This document shows positions 32,157-32,370 of a DNA stretch of 32,370 nt, one piece after another. A model generated the notes under the pieces. The model was not told where the DNA came from, did no database searches, and worked only from the letters and a program-made list of their open reading frames with translations. The DNA is from JALZOC01 sp038320555 (GTDB taxonomy: Bacteria; Acidobacteriota; Vicinamibacteria; Vicinamibacterales; 2-12-FULL-66-21), in assembly GCA_038320555.1 (NCBI GenBank), contig JBBQEJ010000048.1, positions 1-32,370 of the forward strand. The letters are read 5' to 3'. The position numbers and the translations under genes are program-made. Every line of letters begins with the position of its first letter. Within the stretch, counting starts at the first letter, position 1.

Positions 32157-32370
32157 ATGAATCGTATGCCTGCAGCCGTAGAGATGAACGTGGCCGAGGA
32201 GCCGGACGCGGAGGGAGCCCGGAGGGCGACCGGAGCGTCCGGTTCCTTGGCCACGTTGCGCGCCTCGACCCCCGACCCTGAGGTGCCGGCGAAGGTCCAG
32301 CGCCGGCAGTTCCCCGCTGCCTATCGGCTCCGGATTCTCAGAGAGGCCGACGCGTGCACGAAGCGCGGCG
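32157..32370 (+). CDS. IS3-type transposase OrfA, 5' part, cut by the window edge
   Basis: A frame from ATG 32157 (GGGGAGG nine bases upstream) runs off the right edge. The first about 47 residues are acidic and unstructured. Then comes RRQFPAAYRLRILREADACTKRG, which matches the first helix-turn-helix region of IS3-family OrfA proteins (form RRxFSAEYKLRILREADAC). The element's left end is not proved; TGTGCCAATAATCC at 32091 is a possible terminal inverted repeat start. A strong hairpin lies inside its coding sequence. Confidence 0.65.
   Translation, partial: MNRMPAAVEMNVAEEPDAEGARRATGASGSLATLRASTPDPEVPAKVQRRQFPAAYRLRILREADACTKRG
32187..32257 (+). promoter_or_regulatory. Long RNA hairpin within the transposase start region
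   Basis: The 23 bases 32187-32209 and 32235-32257 pair completely in RNA, with only two G-U pairs, around a 25-nt loop. Its 5' arm begins 30 bases after the transposase start codon. Insertion sequences often use hairpins to limit translation from outside transcripts. This one is inside the coding part, not over the ribosome binding site, so its action is uncertain. Confidence 0.7.

Overview
The window looks like a piece of an Acidobacteriota chromosome. This is an inference, resting on a VWFA-related protein of the acidobacterial type (22130-23059), uniformly high GC, weak or missing ribosome binding sites at several starts, and heptanucleotide repeat arrays at gene ends. Vicinamibacterales would fit, but that is a guess. 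No tRNA, rRNA or CRISPR array was seen. The window opens inside an unidentified minus-strand gene and closes inside the first ORF of a probable IS3-type insertion sequence.

Layout. 1-3065: a partial gene, a UPF0173 metallo-hydrolase (-), lipoyl synthase lipA (+) and a family 5 uracil-DNA glycosylase (+), separated by repeat-rich spacers. 3566-13786: ten tightly packed, mostly overlapping plus-strand genes that look like one biosynthetic operon. They encode two B12-binding radical SAM enzymes of identical length, two GNAT-like proteins, a GH3-type acyl-adenylating enzyme, an AurF-like di-iron oxygenase, a membrane fatty acid desaturase, a membrane-anchored left-handed beta-helix acyltransferase-like protein, a PAP2/IPC-synthase-like membrane enzyme and a secreted SnoaL-like protein. 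13897-19695: the pyruvate dehydrogenase operon on the minus strand (aceE, aceF, lpdA), with an ERIC-like foldback between aceF and lpdA. 19829-23059: an M49-type peptidase, a degenerate receiver behind a near-consensus sigma-54 promoter, and the VWFA protein. 23470-25131: a minus-strand operon for a SUOX-fold molybdoenzyme, a cytochrome b561 and a small anchored Cys/His protein. 25631-28384: a di-haem cytochrome c, a PilP/GspC-like protein and a Met/Lys-rich secreted protein. 28428-31986: a frameshifted ECF sigma factor joined to a receiver domain, divergent from a ferritin-like secreted protein and a PIG-V-like mannosyltransferase. 32157-end: transposase.

How the genes may work together. LipA makes the lipoyl group carried by AceF, so lipA and the PDH operon are functionally linked although the 10-kb cluster lies between them. 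The cluster has acid activation (GH3), acyl transfer (GNATs and LbH protein), oxidation (di-iron enzyme, desaturase), radical chemistry (rSAM pair) and lipid head-group chemistry (PAP2). I infer an N-acylated, oxidised lipid or lipid-like amide. No PKS or NRPS is present and I recognise no known pathway of this composition, so this is the best candidate for an undescribed system in the window.
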